The notes below the pieces were generated by a model, which saw only the letters and a program-made list of their open reading frames with translations, was not told the DNA's origin and did not search any database. From JBELHJ01 sp042091495 (GTDB lineage: Bacteria; Bacteroidota; Bacteroidia; Flavobacteriales; Flavobacteriaceae): a stretch of 24,172 nucleotides of DNA. Below are positions 1 through 10,296 of the stretch, piece by piece; the stretch's first letter is position 1; every line of letters starts with the position of its first letter. The position numbers and the translations under genes are program-made. The stretch lies in NCBI GenBank assembly GCA_042091495.1, contig JBELHJ010000034.1, positions 1-24,172 of the forward strand, read 5' to 3'.

Positions 1-3000
1 TAGCAGCATTACCTGAACTGTCATTCACGTTGTAGCTTAATGTGTAAACATCTATGATGTTGGAATCTACGTTACCAGAAACACTAAAACTAGAAAAAGG
101 AATGGTTCCATCAACATTATCAAATGCAGCAGCACCAGGATCAATAAAAGTTGTACCCAGTGTAATAGTTATTGAACTGTTTCCAGCTAAAGTAATAACT
201 GGTGGTTCATTATCAGATACGATAACACTTCTCACTACTGTAATCGCTTGATTTCCTTGAGCATCTTCAACATCGTAAAAGATATTGTAGGTGCCTGGCA
301 CATTAACATCAAGGTTTGAAGTATCAACAATAACATCACTAAAATTGAGACTGGTATCATAATTATCTGTTACTGTAGCTTGCGGATCAATAAATGTTCC
401 GCCTTGGTTGATGGTTACAGTGCTTCCTATTAAATTGATAACGGGAGGCGTATTATCCAGAACATTTAAAGTTCTTTGTATAGCAATTGCATTATTTCCG
501 GCACTATCACTCACATTATAAGTGATTGTGTATGAACCAATGATATTTGTATCTATAGTATTAGCGTCATTAGTAACCGAAGCAGAAATATTACCATCTA
601 CATTATCTGTTGCTGAGGTTCCTGGGTCTATAAAATTATCTCCTTCATTTATATTAATGACACTATTACCAATAAGGCTTATTACCGGAGGTGTATTATC
701 AAGGACTGTAATTGTTCTCGTTTTAGGACTAGCACTATTTCCGGAACTATCATTTACATTGTAAGTAATTGTGTAGGTTCCTGGTATGACATTGTTTAGA
801 GTATTTGAAATGGATACATTACTGCTGATGTCTCCATCAACGTTATCACTAGCCTGATAACCAGCTTCAATAAAATTGCCTCCTTGATTAATTGCAATCG
901 ATGTACTTCCTAGAAGTGTAATTACCGGCGGTGAAATATCGTTTACAATAACGGTTCGTGTTTGGGTAATTGCATTAATACCTGCAGCATCAGAAACATC
1001 ATAATAGATAGTATAAGATCCGACGGTATTAATATTAAGCTCCGAATCATCAATAATAACTTGGGATGTTATGTTTCCATCTATATTATCATTAGCATTG
1101 AAGCCCGATTCGATAAAGTTTTCGCCTTCATTTAAATTAACAGTTAAATCACCAAACAGAGTAATTACTGGGGCTGTAGCATCTTGAACTATAATTTGTC
1201 TTTGTTGTTGAATGGCATTGTTTCCAGCATTATCATCAACATCGTAATAAAAATAATAGGTGCCAGGTTGATTATTATTAACATTTCCTGAAACTGTAAT
1301 ATTGGATTGAGGAATATTACCATCAACATCATCTGTAGCGGTAGCCCCTGGATCTGAAAAATTAGCCCCTTCTGCAATAGTTATCGAACTTGCACCAATT
1401 AATGTTATTTCTGGAGGCGTAACATCAACAACTTCAATGGTTCTTTGCACTGTAATTGCATTATTTCCTTCACTATCAGTTACATTGTAACTAAGTACAT
1501 ATGTTCCTACAGTATTGTTGTCTAAAGTTGGCGACTCACTAACAGAGACCAAACCGGTTAAGTTACTGTCAACATTATCAGAGACAAAATAACCAGGTTC
1601 ACTGTAATTTTCTCCCTGATTGATTGTAATATAATCTGCACCATTAAGTGTTATAACGGGGGCTTCAGCATCTGTAACTATTACGGTTCTGGTTATTTCT
1701 ATAGCGGGATTTCCTGCATTATCTGACACATTGTAATAAATGGTATAGGAACCGGCTATAGTTTCGTCTACATTCCCGGAAATCAATATTGCACTACTGC
1801 TAATATTGTCATTATTATCGGTGGCTGTGGCTCCTTGCTCATTGTAAACTGCAAACTGGGTGACATAAGTTGGAGAAGATCCTACTAGACTTAAAACCGG
1901 AGAAGTAGCATCATTTACATTAACAATTCTTGTTTTAGGTATCGCAGGAATGTTTTGGCTGTCTGAAACCTGATAGGTAACAGTATAACTTCCAATTATA
2001 CTAGGATCAACGGGATTAGAAGTTACAATGTTTGCAGAGATGTCACCATCAAAATTATCTGTAGCAGTAGCTCCTTGGTCAGTGTATATCGCTCCTTGAT
2101 TCACATCAATTTCTGAATCACCATTAATTGTTATAACTGGAGCTGTTGTATCAATAACATTAATTGTTCTTATTAGTTGATCTGCATTGTTCCCTGCAGC
2201 ATCAGTGATATTATAAAATCTGTAATAGGTTCCAGCAGTAGTGTTATCTACTACACCAGATATTTGGATTTGATTAGAAATATTTCCATCCTTATTATCT
2301 AAAACTGTTGCACCAGCTTCATTGTAAGGTGAATTTTGGTTTATATTTAACGGGTTATCCCCAAGAAGTGTAATATCTGGAGGGGTTACGTCATTAACAA
2401 CAACAACCCGTTCAACAGGTGTTGCAGGATTTCCAGCATTGTCTTGAGTATTATATGTTATAACATAATTACCGGGGGTGTTTATATCTATATTAGATAA
2501 TGCAGAGATGTTAGCTGGATCTATGTTTCCATCAAAATTATCTGTAGCAGTAGCTCCTGGGTCTGAAAAACTGGTATCTTCATTAACATTAATCACTGGG
2601 TCACCAACAAGATAAATAACAGGAGCGGTATTGTCATTTACAATTACAGTTCGTGTTTTTTGAATTGCCATATTGCCAGCATTATCAGATACATCATAAG
2701 TTTTGGTGTAAGTTCCTGTTGTGGCTATGTCTAAAAACCCTAGTACATTAACACTTTGCGTTAGATCACCATCAAAATTATCTATAGCGCTGAAGCCCGG
2801 TTCGTTAAAACTTTCATTTTGATTAAGGTAGAGCGGATTGCTTCCTTGTAATGTAATTTCAGGAATGCTAATATCATTGATAGTAACTGTTCTCGTTACT
2901 TGTATAGCATTATTGCCAGAGGCATCAGTAACATCGTAATAAATGATTTGAGTACCTATGATATTGGTATCAACAGTATTAGATATCACAGAATTTGTAA

Positions 3001-3844
3001 TGTTTCCATCGTAATTATCAAATGCAGTTACACCTGCATCGTTATAAACGCTACCTTGATTTATAGATATCGTTGGATTACCAACTAAGTTAATAACAGG
3101 CACAGTAGTGTCTACAACATTTACTGTTCTTATTTTTTCAATAGCTGAATTACTGTTGTTGTCTGAAACATTAAAAGTTACGGTGTAGGTTCCTTTTTGA
3201 TAAGCATTAACACTATTTTGAATATTTAGGGCATTACTAATATCACCATCGTAATTGTCTAATGCAGTTGCTCCTTGATCGTTGTAAGGGGTTTTGGCTT
3301 CATGAATAATACTCGTATCACCTGTTATAGTTATGATAGGTTTGGTGGTATCTACAACATTAACTGTTCGGACAACTTCGATTGCATTGTTGGAAGCGTT
3401 GTCTGTAATATTATAAGTTACAAAATAGGTTCCTAAAACTGCAGTATTAACAAAACTTGAATTAATGTTTAACGTTCCGGTTATGTTTCCATCAAAGTTA
3501 TCGGTTGCTGAAGCACCTGGTTCAACGTAAGGGTTGTTAACCTCAATATTTAAGGGATCATCTCCTAGAAGAATGATTTCAGGAGGTGTACTATCAATAA
3601 TTCTAATTACTCTATCTACCTGTGTCTCATTACCATCTAAATCTTGGACAGTGTAAGTTACAATAAAGTCACCTAGAGCACCCATAGCGATTCCAGCATT
3701 TGGAAGACCTGATGTGTCTATACTAATATTGGATGGGTCTATGGTTCCATCTTCAGCATCAGTTGCGCTAGCACCTAATTCTATATAGTCTGAAAAGACT
3801 TCTATGATTTGAGGGTCGTCACCAATAAGTGAAATTTGAGGCGG
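1..3844 (-). repeat. Tandem array of ~240-bp (80-residue) coding repeats, 15 full plus one partial
   Basis: The 'RTV' motif at each repeat boundary falls near plus-strand positions 3605, 3365, 3125, 2888, 2648, 2405, 2165, 1925, 1687, 1440, 1193, 953, 713, 473 and 231. Spacing is 237-243 bp, except two units of about 247 bp (1193-1440 and 1440-1687). The first repeat begins with a Pro-Pro pair near 3844, the last is cut by the window edge. The units are related in protein sequence but clearly diverged in DNA, so this is an old array rather than a recent tandem amplification. Confidence 0.85.
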
Positions 3845-3970
3845 TGTGGAAAAGGAATATTCTGGGCCTGTGTAAGCTAACAAGGCGTGTTCAAAAAAAA
3901 ACAGCAATATAAATACAGCAAACTTCAATAAGCAGGCCGATGTTTTGGTATAATTTAGGTGTTTGAGCAT
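1..3970 (-). CDS. Giant secreted protein of tandem Ig-like (DUF5011/HYR-type) repeats, C-terminus outside window
   Basis: I read this frame without a stop from an ATG at 3970 down to the left edge: 1,323 codons with the C-terminus missing. It opens with a basic start and a long hydrophobic stretch (about residues 14-32, rich in L, F, V, A) that looks like a signal peptide. From residue 43 on it is built of ~80-residue repeats with the pattern PPxIxLxG...EpGAxAxDNxDGxI...Y.V.Y.V.DxxGNxAxxxxRTVxVxD. I count 15 complete repeats and one partial. This matches the bacterial Ig-like DUF5011/hyalin-repeat class, which commonly acts in adhesion or as a spacer in surface proteins. The missing C-terminus probably carries a catalytic or T9SS sorting module, but that is inference. 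It is divergent from glgA across a 356-bp gap. The repeat class is clear; substrate or partner is unknown. Confidence 0.9.
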   Translation of the reverse strand, partial: MLKHLNYTKTSACLLKFAVFILLFFFEHALLAYTGPEYSFSTPPQISLIGDDPQIIEVFSDYIELGASATDAEDGTIDPSNISIDTSGLPNAGIAMGALGDFIVTYTVQDLDGNETQVDRVIRIIDSTPPEIILLGDDPLNIEVNNPYVEPGASATDNFDGNITGTLNINSSFVNTAVLGTYFVTYNITDNASNNAIEVVRTVNVVDTTKPIITITGDTSIIHEAKTPYNDQGATALDNYDGDISNALNIQNSVNAYQKGTYTVTFNVSDNNSNSAIEKIRTVNVVDTTVPVINLVGNPTISINQGSVYNDAGVTAFDNYDGNITNSVISNTVDTNIIGTQIIYYDVTDASGNNAIQVTRTVTINDISIPEITLQGSNPLYLNQNESFNEPGFSAIDNFDGDLTQSVNVLGFLDIATTGTYTKTYDVSDNAGNMAIQKTRTVIVNDNTAPVIYLVGDPVINVNEDTSFSDPGATATDNFDGNIDPANISALSNIDINTPGNYVITYNTQDNAGNPATPVERVVVVNDVTPPDITLLGDNPLNINQNSPYNEAGATVLDNKDGNISNQIQISGVVDNTTAGTYYRFYNITDAAGNNADQLIRTINVIDTTAPVITINGDSEIDVNQGAIYTDQGATATDNFDGDISANIVTSNPVDPSIIGSYTVTYQVSDSQNIPAIPKTRIVNVNDATSPVLSLVGSSPTYVTQFAVYNEQGATATDNNDNISSSAILISGNVDETIAGSYTIYYNVSDNAGNPAIEITRTVIVTDAEAPVITLNGADYITINQGENYSEPGYFVSDNVDSNLTGLVSVSESPTLDNNTVGTYVLSYNVTDSEGNNAITVQRTIEVVDVTPPEITLIGASSITIAEGANFSDPGATATDDVDGNIPQSNITVSGNVNNNQPGTYYFYYDVDDNAGNNAIQQQRQIIVQDATAPVITLFGDLTVNLNEGENFIESGFNANDNIDGNITSQVIIDDSELNINTVGSYTIYYDVSDAAGINAITQTRTVIVNDISPPVITLLGSTSIAINQGGNFIEAGYQASDNVDGDISSNVSISNTLNNVIPGTYTITYNVNDSSGNSASPKTRTITVLDNTPPVISLIGNSVININEGDNFIDPGTSATDNVDGNISASVTNDANTIDTNIIGSYTITYNVSDSAGNNAIAIQRTLNVLDNTPPVINLIGSTVTINQGGTFIDPQATVTDNYDTSLNFSDVIVDTSNLDVNVPGTYNIFYDVEDAQGNQAITVVRSVIVSDNEPPVITLAGNSSITITLGTTFIDPGAAAFDNVDGTIPFSSFSVSGNVDSNIIDVYTLSYNVNDSSGNAA

Positions 3971-4295
3971 GTTAAATTAATAAAGAACTAGGTACATTAA
4001 AGTTATTCAATTAACCTAAAATTATGTTATAAATCACTTTAAATTAGACGGTTGGTAATTTTTTAGTGGTTAAAACGCTTATTAATACAGATTAATTGTT
4101 ATTTTAATCAGACTAACTAATGGTTAAGTTGTATCTAATTTTTTTGTAAAATGGAATATCCAATTTGTAGAATATTAATATGTAATTTGTGCATCATTTT
4201 TTTGAGAATTAGATATTTATAAAATGTAATATTTGAACTATTGATAATAATGCATACTTAACTAAGATTTAATCTGTATTTGGGAGTGTTTTTTT

Positions 4296-4303
4296 TAATT
4301 TTG
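4296..4303 (+). promoter_or_regulatory. Possible Bacteroidota -7 element upstream of glgA
   Basis: The octamer TAATTTTG fits the Bacteroidota -7 consensus TAnnTTTG exactly and lies 23 bp before the glgA start codon. No TTG is found at the usual 19-21 bp upstream, so the -33 half is missing or degenerate. The rest of the 3971-4326 intergenic gap is very AT-rich; I see no RNA gene, repeat or further ORF in it. It must also hold the promoter for the divergent repeat-protein gene, which I could not locate. Confidence 0.35.
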
Positions 4304-4326
4304 GCGGCGAACTAACAATACTACTT

Positions 4327-5856
4327 ATGAAAAACTTTTTGTTTGTTTCAGCTGAAAACGATGCAATTAATGGTTGCAAAGCAGGAGGTATGGGTGATGT
4401 TATAAGAGATGTTCCCAGGCAAATTGCAGCTAAAGGCGATTTGGTTCATGTGGTAACCCCATCATATTCCCGATTGCATTTGAGTCAAACATTTATCACA
4501 ACATTACATTTTAGCTATCGTGGTGTAGATTACCAAGCTGAATTATTTGAGGTTGCCCCTAAGAAAACAGTAGCGGGTATACGTCATTATGTTATTCATC
4601 ATTCTGAAATTAAATCAGGTGATATTGCTCACATATATTTTGATGATCCTGAACAGCCTTTTTTTCAAGATGCTTGCATGTTTTCTCTATTTTCAGTAGC
4701 AGTGGCTCAGGCTATTAAGGATGATGTTTTTGGAAAAATACACGTGGCTCATCTACACGATTGGCACACCAGTTTTTTATTGTTTTTAAAAGCATATCAT
4801 CCTTCTTATGCCTCATTAAAAAGCATCAAATATGTTTTTACTATTCACAATTTAGCTATTCAAGGTATTCGTCCTTTTGATCACAATTTTTCTTCAGTTA
4901 GTGCTTTTTTTCCGGGGGTAAATTATGCTTACCAAAAATTAAAAGACAACCGATATGAAGATTGTATTAATCTTATGGCTACAGGAATACGTTTAGCGGA
5001 TCGGGTACATACGGTTTCAGATGCTTATAAAACGGATATTCAAAAACCTAGTAATTGGCCAGTATTTATTGGTGGTGAAGGTTTAGAGAATGATTTAAAA
5101 CAAGCCGATGACCAAAATAAACTTTTTGGAATATTAAATGGCGTTAATTATAAAGCATTCAACACCTCAGAGAAAGGAATGTTGTTATTAAATTGTGTCA
5201 AGGCAAGTTTCAGATGGTTACTAGAACCTGCAAAAGATTACAAATCTAAATTTTTGGTTCATACAGGAGATAAAATTTCAAATCTGTTTAAAAAGAAGCC
5301 AAAATTTATATGTACTAGTATAGCAAGACTTACTGAGCAAAAGTTTTTCTTTTTCAAAAACAATCCTCAAATTTTATATAAAATTTTAGACCATCTTAAA
5401 GATTATGATGGATATTATTTTTTGCTAGGTACTGGTAATCCAGACTATGAAGCTTTTTTTAGAGACGTTAGTTACAATTATGATAATTTTATCTTTATTA
5501 ATGGACAATCTGAAGAGGTTATAGACTCACTGTATCAAGAGGCTAATCTTTATTTAATGCCAAGTTTGTTTGAACCTTGTGGTATCAGTCAGATGTTAGC
5601 CATGCGTAATGGTCAACCCTGTTTGGTTCACAACACAGGAGGTTTAAAAGATACCGTTAAACATCTTGAAAATGGGTTTTGTTTTGATGGGGCAACTTAT
5701 CATGATAAAGAACAACAATTTATTTACCAATTTAAAAATGCTGTAGAGTTGTTTTTTAACGACAAAACTCAATGGAAGACTATATGCAAATCAGCTAAAA
5801 AAGAACGTTTTACTTGGGAAAACTCTGTTCAAGATTATTATAAATACCTTTACTAA
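4327..5856 (+). CDS. glgA: Glycogen/starch synthase, GT5 family (divergent GlgA)
   Basis: Elongates alpha-1,4-glucan from a nucleotide-glucose donor in the cytoplasm. The 509 residues have the two-domain GT-B layout. The N-terminal GT5 domain carries the donor-loop motif CKAGGMGDVIRDVP (residues 17-30), HLHDWH (142-147) and TIHNLAIQG (172-180). The GILNGVNYKAFN stretch (268-279) is typical of GT5. The C-terminal domain has SIARLTEQK (331-339) and SLFEPCGISQ (413-422), where Glu417 aligns with the catalytic Glu of E. coli GlgA, followed by NTGGLKDTV (436-444). It differs from classical bacterial GlgA in reading 'SAEND...CKAGGMGDV' rather than the usual '...KTGGLADV', so it probably belongs to a separate GT5 branch. 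It is the first gene of a glg cluster, 3 bp from the branching enzyme. Whether it uses ADP- or UDP-glucose cannot be seen from the sequence. Confidence 0.92.
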   Translation: MKNFLFVSAENDAINGCKAGGMGDVIRDVPRQIAAKGDLVHVVTPSYSRLHLSQTFITTLHFSYRGVDYQAELFEVAPKKTVAGIRHYVIHHSEIKSGDIAHIYFDDPEQPFFQDACMFSLFSVAVAQAIKDDVFGKIHVAHLHDWHTSFLLFLKAYHPSYASLKSIKYVFTIHNLAIQGIRPFDHNFSSVSAFFPGVNYAYQKLKDNRYEDCINLMATGIRLADRVHTVSDAYKTDIQKPSNWPVFIGGEGLENDLKQADDQNKLFGILNGVNYKAFNTSEKGMLLLNCVKASFRWLLEPAKDYKSKFLVHTGDKISNLFKKKPKFICTSIARLTEQKFFFFKNNPQILYKILDHLKDYDGYYFLLGTGNPDYEAFFRDVSYNYDNFIFINGQSEEVIDSLYQEANLYLMPSLFEPCGISQMLAMRNGQPCLVHNTGGLKDTVKHLENGFCFDGATYHDKEQQFIYQFKNAVELFFNDKTQWKTICKSAKKERFTWENSVQDYYKYLY

Positions 5857-5859
5857 ATC

Positions 5860-7764
5860 ATGTCAAAAGTTTTATCATATAGTTTATTTACAGATTTTGA
5901 TATTTCATTATTTAAATCGGGGAAACACTTCAGATTATTTGAAAAGTTTGGTGCTCATATCACCACTTTAGATGGAGTTAGTGGTACGTACTTTTCTGTT
6001 TGGGCCCCAAGCGCCAAGTCTGTTTCTGTTATTGGAGATTTTAATTATTGGGATGCTGCTGCTTCCCCTTTGGAAGTTAGGTGGGATTCCAGTGGTATTT
6101 GGGAGGGTTTTATCCCCCATGTTGGTAAAGGTTCAGTATATAAATACAGCATTCACAGTAATGTGGATGATACTATTTTAGAGAAAGCTGATCCTTATGC
6201 TTACCGTTGTGAGCTTCCTCCAAAAACTGCTTCCATTGTGTGGGAACAAAACTACGATTGGAAAGACAACGACTGGATGCTTAAACGAAAGCAAAATAAT
6301 AGTTTATCTAGTCCTTTTTCGGTATATGAAGTGCATTTAGATTCCTGGAGGAAAGGGGAAAATGGAAGCCGATTAAGTTATGATGATATAAAAAAGACAT
6401 TGGTGCCGTATGTTTCAGAGATGGGATTCACTCACGTTGAATTTATGCCCATAATGGAGTATCCTTACGATCCTTCCTGGGGATATCAGTTAACGGGTTA
6501 TTATGCTCCAAGTTCTCGTTTTGGCTCTCCTCAAGATTTGAAATCATTAATTGATGCATTTCACGAGGCAGGTATAGGTGTTATTTTAGATTGGGTACCA
6601 TCTCACTTCCCAGAAGATGCTCATGGTTTAGGTAATTTTGATGGTAGTCATTTATATGAACACCCAGACCGAAGAAAAGGATATCACCCCGACTGGAAAA
6701 GTTTGATTTTTAATTATGAACGTAATGAGGTACGTTCTTTTTTAATTAGTAATGCTATTTTTTGGTTACATCATTTTCATGTTGATGGTTTACGAGTTGA
6801 TGCTGTGGCTTCAATGTTATACCTCGATTATTCAAGAGAAGAAGGAGAGTGGGAACCAAATATTTATGGTGGGCGTGAAAATTTAGCAGCGATTTCATTT
6901 ATAAAAGCGCTTAATGAAGAAGTATACAAGTTATTTCCAGATGTACAAACCATTGCAGAAGAGTCCACTTCTTTTGACAAAGTTTCCCGACCTATATATG
7001 ATGGGGGACTAGGTTTTGGGATGAAGTGGATGATGGGTTGGATGCATGATACATTACAATTTTATGCCAAAGAAACAGTATACAGGAAACACCATCAAAA
7101 TGATATTACTTTCAGTATGACGTATGCTTTTTCTGAAAACTTCATGCTTCCTTTATCTCATGATGAAGTGGTTTATGGTAAACGCTCTATTTTAGGAAGA
7201 ATGCCTGGTGATGAATGGCAACGTTTTGCAAATTTGAGATTACTATACAGTTATATGTTTACCCATCCAGGAGCCAAATTATTATTTCAAGGTAATGAAA
7301 TAGGACAAGGCGAGGAATGGAATTTTCAATCCAGCATTGACTGGCATTTACTTCAATATGATGTTCATAAAGGTGTGCAGCATTTAATTCGCGATTTAAA
7401 CGCTCTATACAAATCTCAACCGGCCTTACATGAAAAGCAATTTTCAAATGAAGGATTTGAATGGATAGATTACAACGATGCTGAGAATTCCGTCTTGGCA
7501 TTTATTAGAAAAGGGCAATCTGAAAAAGATCATCTTATTATAATTGCTAACATGACAGAGATTCCTAGGCAAAATTATTGTGTTGGGTTATCTTCACCTG
7601 GTAAGGTTAAAGAAATTTTTAACAGTGATTCACCTATCTATTCAGGCACAGGAGACTATAAAAACAATACACTAACTGTACGTGATACGCCTCACCATTT
7701 TAGAAATCATTCAGTTCAATTAACTTTACCACCATTAGGACTCGTCGTCTTAAAATACATTTAA
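5860..7764 (+). CDS. glgB: 1,4-alpha-glucan branching enzyme, GH13
   Basis: Cuts alpha-1,4 chains and re-attaches them through alpha-1,6 bonds to branch glycogen. The 634 residues have an N-terminal CBM48 domain (GTYFSVWAPSAKSVSVIGDF, residues 42-61) and a GH13 barrel. Region I is VILDWVPSHF (241-250); region II is DGLRVDAVASML (309-320) with nucleophile Asp314. Region III is TIAEEST (364-370) with general acid/base Glu367, and region IV is LPLSHDEVVYGK (430-441) with Asp435. All three catalytic residues are present. The MEYPYDPSWGYQLTGYYAP segment (199-217) is characteristic of branching enzymes. Length is normal for the short bacterial type with a single N-terminal CBM48. The start lies 3 bp past the glgA stop, so the two are almost surely co-transcribed. 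Confidence 0.96.
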   Translation: MSKVLSYSLFTDFDISLFKSGKHFRLFEKFGAHITTLDGVSGTYFSVWAPSAKSVSVIGDFNYWDAAASPLEVRWDSSGIWEGFIPHVGKGSVYKYSIHSNVDDTILEKADPYAYRCELPPKTASIVWEQNYDWKDNDWMLKRKQNNSLSSPFSVYEVHLDSWRKGENGSRLSYDDIKKTLVPYVSEMGFTHVEFMPIMEYPYDPSWGYQLTGYYAPSSRFGSPQDLKSLIDAFHEAGIGVILDWVPSHFPEDAHGLGNFDGSHLYEHPDRRKGYHPDWKSLIFNYERNEVRSFLISNAIFWLHHFHVDGLRVDAVASMLYLDYSREEGEWEPNIYGGRENLAAISFIKALNEEVYKLFPDVQTIAEESTSFDKVSRPIYDGGLGFGMKWMMGWMHDTLQFYAKETVYRKHHQNDITFSMTYAFSENFMLPLSHDEVVYGKRSILGRMPGDEWQRFANLRLLYSYMFTHPGAKLLFQGNEIGQGEEWNFQSSIDWHLLQYDVHKGVQHLIRDLNALYKSQPALHEKQFSNEGFEWIDYNDAENSVLAFIRKGQSEKDHLIIIANMTEIPRQNYCVGLSSPGKVKEIFNSDSPIYSGTGDYKNNTLTVRDTPHHFRNHSVQLTLPPLGLVVLKYI

Positions 7765-7786
7765 TAACAGTTAATAATCTTAGATT

Positions 7787-10192
7787 ATGATCATTAATAC
7801 TGAACTAGAACAAAAAGGAAATTTATTTCCATCACGAATTATAGCATTCACAAAAGATGTTGACACCCTTTTTTTTTACACAGAAAATGATGTGGTTTTA
7901 CAAATGCGTATTCTTAGGGATAGTGTTATAAGATTTAGATATACTACCACTGGAAAATTCGAAAATGATTTTTCCTATGCCATAACCAAATATGCAAGTA
8001 CTGGATATAATCGTCTTGATATTGATGAAGAAGATGATGTTTACATAGTATCTACAGTCAAGCTTATTTGTAAAATATATAAAGCAAATTTGAAAGTTAT
8101 TATATGTGATGCTGCAGATGGAAGTATAATTAACGAAGATGAATTAGGTTTTCATTGGGAAGAAAGTTACCAGTTTGGCGGAGATATTGTTAAAATGAGC
8201 AAAGTATCTCACGGCGGTGAAAGTTTTTATGGTTTAGGAGATAAACCCAGTCATTTAAATTTGAAAGGGAAGCGTTTTGAGAATTGGGTGACTGATTCTT
8301 ACGCCTTTGGAAAGGATACCGATCCTATTTACAAAGCGATACCTTTTTTTACAGGACTAAACAATGATAAGGCCTACGGTATTTTCTTTGATAACACTTT
8401 TCGTTCTTATTTTGATTTTGCCAATGAGCGACGCAATGTCACTAGTTTTTGGGCTCAAGGTGGTGAAATGAATTATTATTTTATTTATGGTCCAAAAATG
8501 AACGATGTTGTTGCTAATTATACGGACTTAACCGGTAAACCGCATCAACTTCCTCCGTTATGGGCTCTTGGATTTCACCAATGTAAATGGAGTTACTATC
8601 CAGAGAGTAATGTGAAAGCAATTACCTCAAAATTTAGGGATTTAAAAATACCATGTGATGCTATTTATTTGGATATCGATTATATGGAAGGTTTTAGATG
8701 TTTTACGTGGAGTAAATCTCATTTCCCGGATCCAAAGCGCATGGTAAAAGAGCTTTCAAACGAGGGTTTTAAGACCGTTGTTATTATCGATCCAGGTATC
8801 AAAATTGATAAAGAATATAGTGTTTTTAAGGAGGCATTAGAAAAAGACTATTTCTGTAAGCGCGCTGACGGGCCTTATATGAAAGGGAAAGTGTGGCCAG
8901 GAGAATGTTATTTTCCTGATTTCACAAGACCTGAAGTTAGAGATTGGTGGTCTGATTTATTTAAGGAGCTTATTGAGGAGATTGGTGTTAAAGGAGTCTG
9001 GAATGATATGAATGAACCTGCCGTTATGGAAGTGCCAAACAAAACATTTCCAGACGATGTTAGACATGATTATGATGGAAATCCATGTAGTCATCGTAAA
9101 GCCCATAATATTTATGGGATGCAGATGGCTAGAGCCACCTATCAAGGTTTAAAGCGCTTTGCATATCCTAAACGGCCTTTTGTGATTACACGTGCTGCTT
9201 ACTCTGGAACTCAACGTTATACGTCAACATGGACAGGTGATAATGTGGCGACTTGGGAACATTTATGGATTGCCAATATTCAAGCCCAACGTATGGCCAT
9301 GTCAGGATTCTCTTTTGCAGGAAGTGATATAGGTGGATTTGCAGAACAACCTCAAGGCGAGTTGTATGCAAGGTGGATACAATTAGGTGTATTCCACCCT
9401 TTTTGTCGTGTGCATTCTTCTGGAGATCACGGCGATCAAGAACCTTGGTCTTTTGATAGAAGCATCACTGATGTTGTGAAGAAATTTATTGAATTACGCT
9501 ACACCTTATTACCATACTTATATACTGCTTTTTGGAAGTACATAGATGAAGGTACGCCATTAATCAAACCTTTGGTTTTATTCGATCAAGAAGATCATCA
9601 AACTCATTATAGAACTGATGAATTTATTTATGGTGACAAAATTTTAGTTTGTCCTATTAATGAGCCTAATGCTAAAGGGAGACGCATGTATGTGCCTAGA
9701 GGAAAGTGGTTTAACTTATGGACTGATGAGCTTATAGAAGGCGGCAGAGAACTATGGGTTGATGCTGATTTAGATACTATGCCTATTTTTATTAAAGAAG
9801 GGGCTGTGATACCCAAATTTCCTATTCAACAGTATGTTGGAGAGAAGGTCATTGAAGAGGTTACTTTAGATGTATATTATAGCTCAGAAAATGAAGATTC
9901 TGTTTTCTTTGACGATGCTCATGATGGTTATGATTACATTAAAGGGCGTTATAATTTGAGGACTTTCAAGTTACGCGGCAAAACCGATGAGCTTATTATT
10001 AAACAACACAAAAAAGGAAAGTTTGAACCGCCTTACACAACCTTCAAAGTTGTTTTACATGGTTTACCTTTTGATGTTGGTCATATTGAAATTGATAAAG
10101 AGGTTATCTCAAAAGATCAATTTAATACTGACGAATTTTCCTTAAAAGTAGACCATAATTTTGAGGAAATTCACGTTTTTAAAATACGATAA
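7787..10192 (+). CDS. Glycoside hydrolase family 31 alpha-glucosidase, cytoplasmic
   Basis: Releases glucose (or related sugars) from non-reducing ends of alpha-glucosides. The 801 residues carry the GH31 nucleophile motif VWNDMNEP (404-411, Asp407) and the acid/base region RAAYSGTQRYTSTWTGDN (469-486, Asp485). An N-terminal beta-sandwich precedes the barrel, with the typical SFYGLGDKPSHLNLKGKR at 146-163. GFHQCKWSYY (262-271) and the Asp-rich AIYLDIDYM (292-300) are also family hallmarks. There is no signal peptide, so it works in the cytoplasm. It starts 22 bp after glgB and shares its orientation, so it probably turns over glycogen or malto-oligosaccharides from the same pool. Alpha-xylosidase or sulfoquinovosidase activity is less likely from this context but is not excluded by sequence reading alone. 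Confidence 0.94.
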   Translation: MIINTELEQKGNLFPSRIIAFTKDVDTLFFYTENDVVLQMRILRDSVIRFRYTTTGKFENDFSYAITKYASTGYNRLDIDEEDDVYIVSTVKLICKIYKANLKVIICDAADGSIINEDELGFHWEESYQFGGDIVKMSKVSHGGESFYGLGDKPSHLNLKGKRFENWVTDSYAFGKDTDPIYKAIPFFTGLNNDKAYGIFFDNTFRSYFDFANERRNVTSFWAQGGEMNYYFIYGPKMNDVVANYTDLTGKPHQLPPLWALGFHQCKWSYYPESNVKAITSKFRDLKIPCDAIYLDIDYMEGFRCFTWSKSHFPDPKRMVKELSNEGFKTVVIIDPGIKIDKEYSVFKEALEKDYFCKRADGPYMKGKVWPGECYFPDFTRPEVRDWWSDLFKELIEEIGVKGVWNDMNEPAVMEVPNKTFPDDVRHDYDGNPCSHRKAHNIYGMQMARATYQGLKRFAYPKRPFVITRAAYSGTQRYTSTWTGDNVATWEHLWIANIQAQRMAMSGFSFAGSDIGGFAEQPQGELYARWIQLGVFHPFCRVHSSGDHGDQEPWSFDRSITDVVKKFIELRYTLLPYLYTAFWKYIDEGTPLIKPLVLFDQEDHQTHYRTDEFIYGDKILVCPINEPNAKGRRMYVPRGKWFNLWTDELIEGGRELWVDADLDTMPIFIKEGAVIPKFPIQQYVGEKVIEEVTLDVYYSSENEDSVFFDDAHDGYDYIKGRYNLRTFKLRGKTDELIIKQHKKGKFEPPYTTFKVVLHGLPFDVGHIEIDKEVISKDQFNTDEFSLKVDHNFEEIHVFKIR

Positions 10193-10296
10193 TCTAAAAA
10201 TTAGATGTTTTAGAATGCGAATTTGTTAGGATGAAATGTGTTAAATTATTGTTTTGTCAAAAATACTTTAGGTAACCTATTTTTAATATGTATTAA

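Noticed and set aside
54..3088. Several short plus-strand ORFs (for example 54-251, 522-764, 2900-3088) and a minus ORF at 1189-1377
   Set aside because: They are frame shadows of the large minus-strand repeat gene, and recur because the repeats do; the real frame is open without a stop from 3970 to the window edge.
10192..10206. Small hairpin ATCTAA-AAA-TTAGAT right after the GH31 gene
   Set aside because: Only a 6-bp, almost pure A/T stem with a weak T-run; too feeble to call a terminator.
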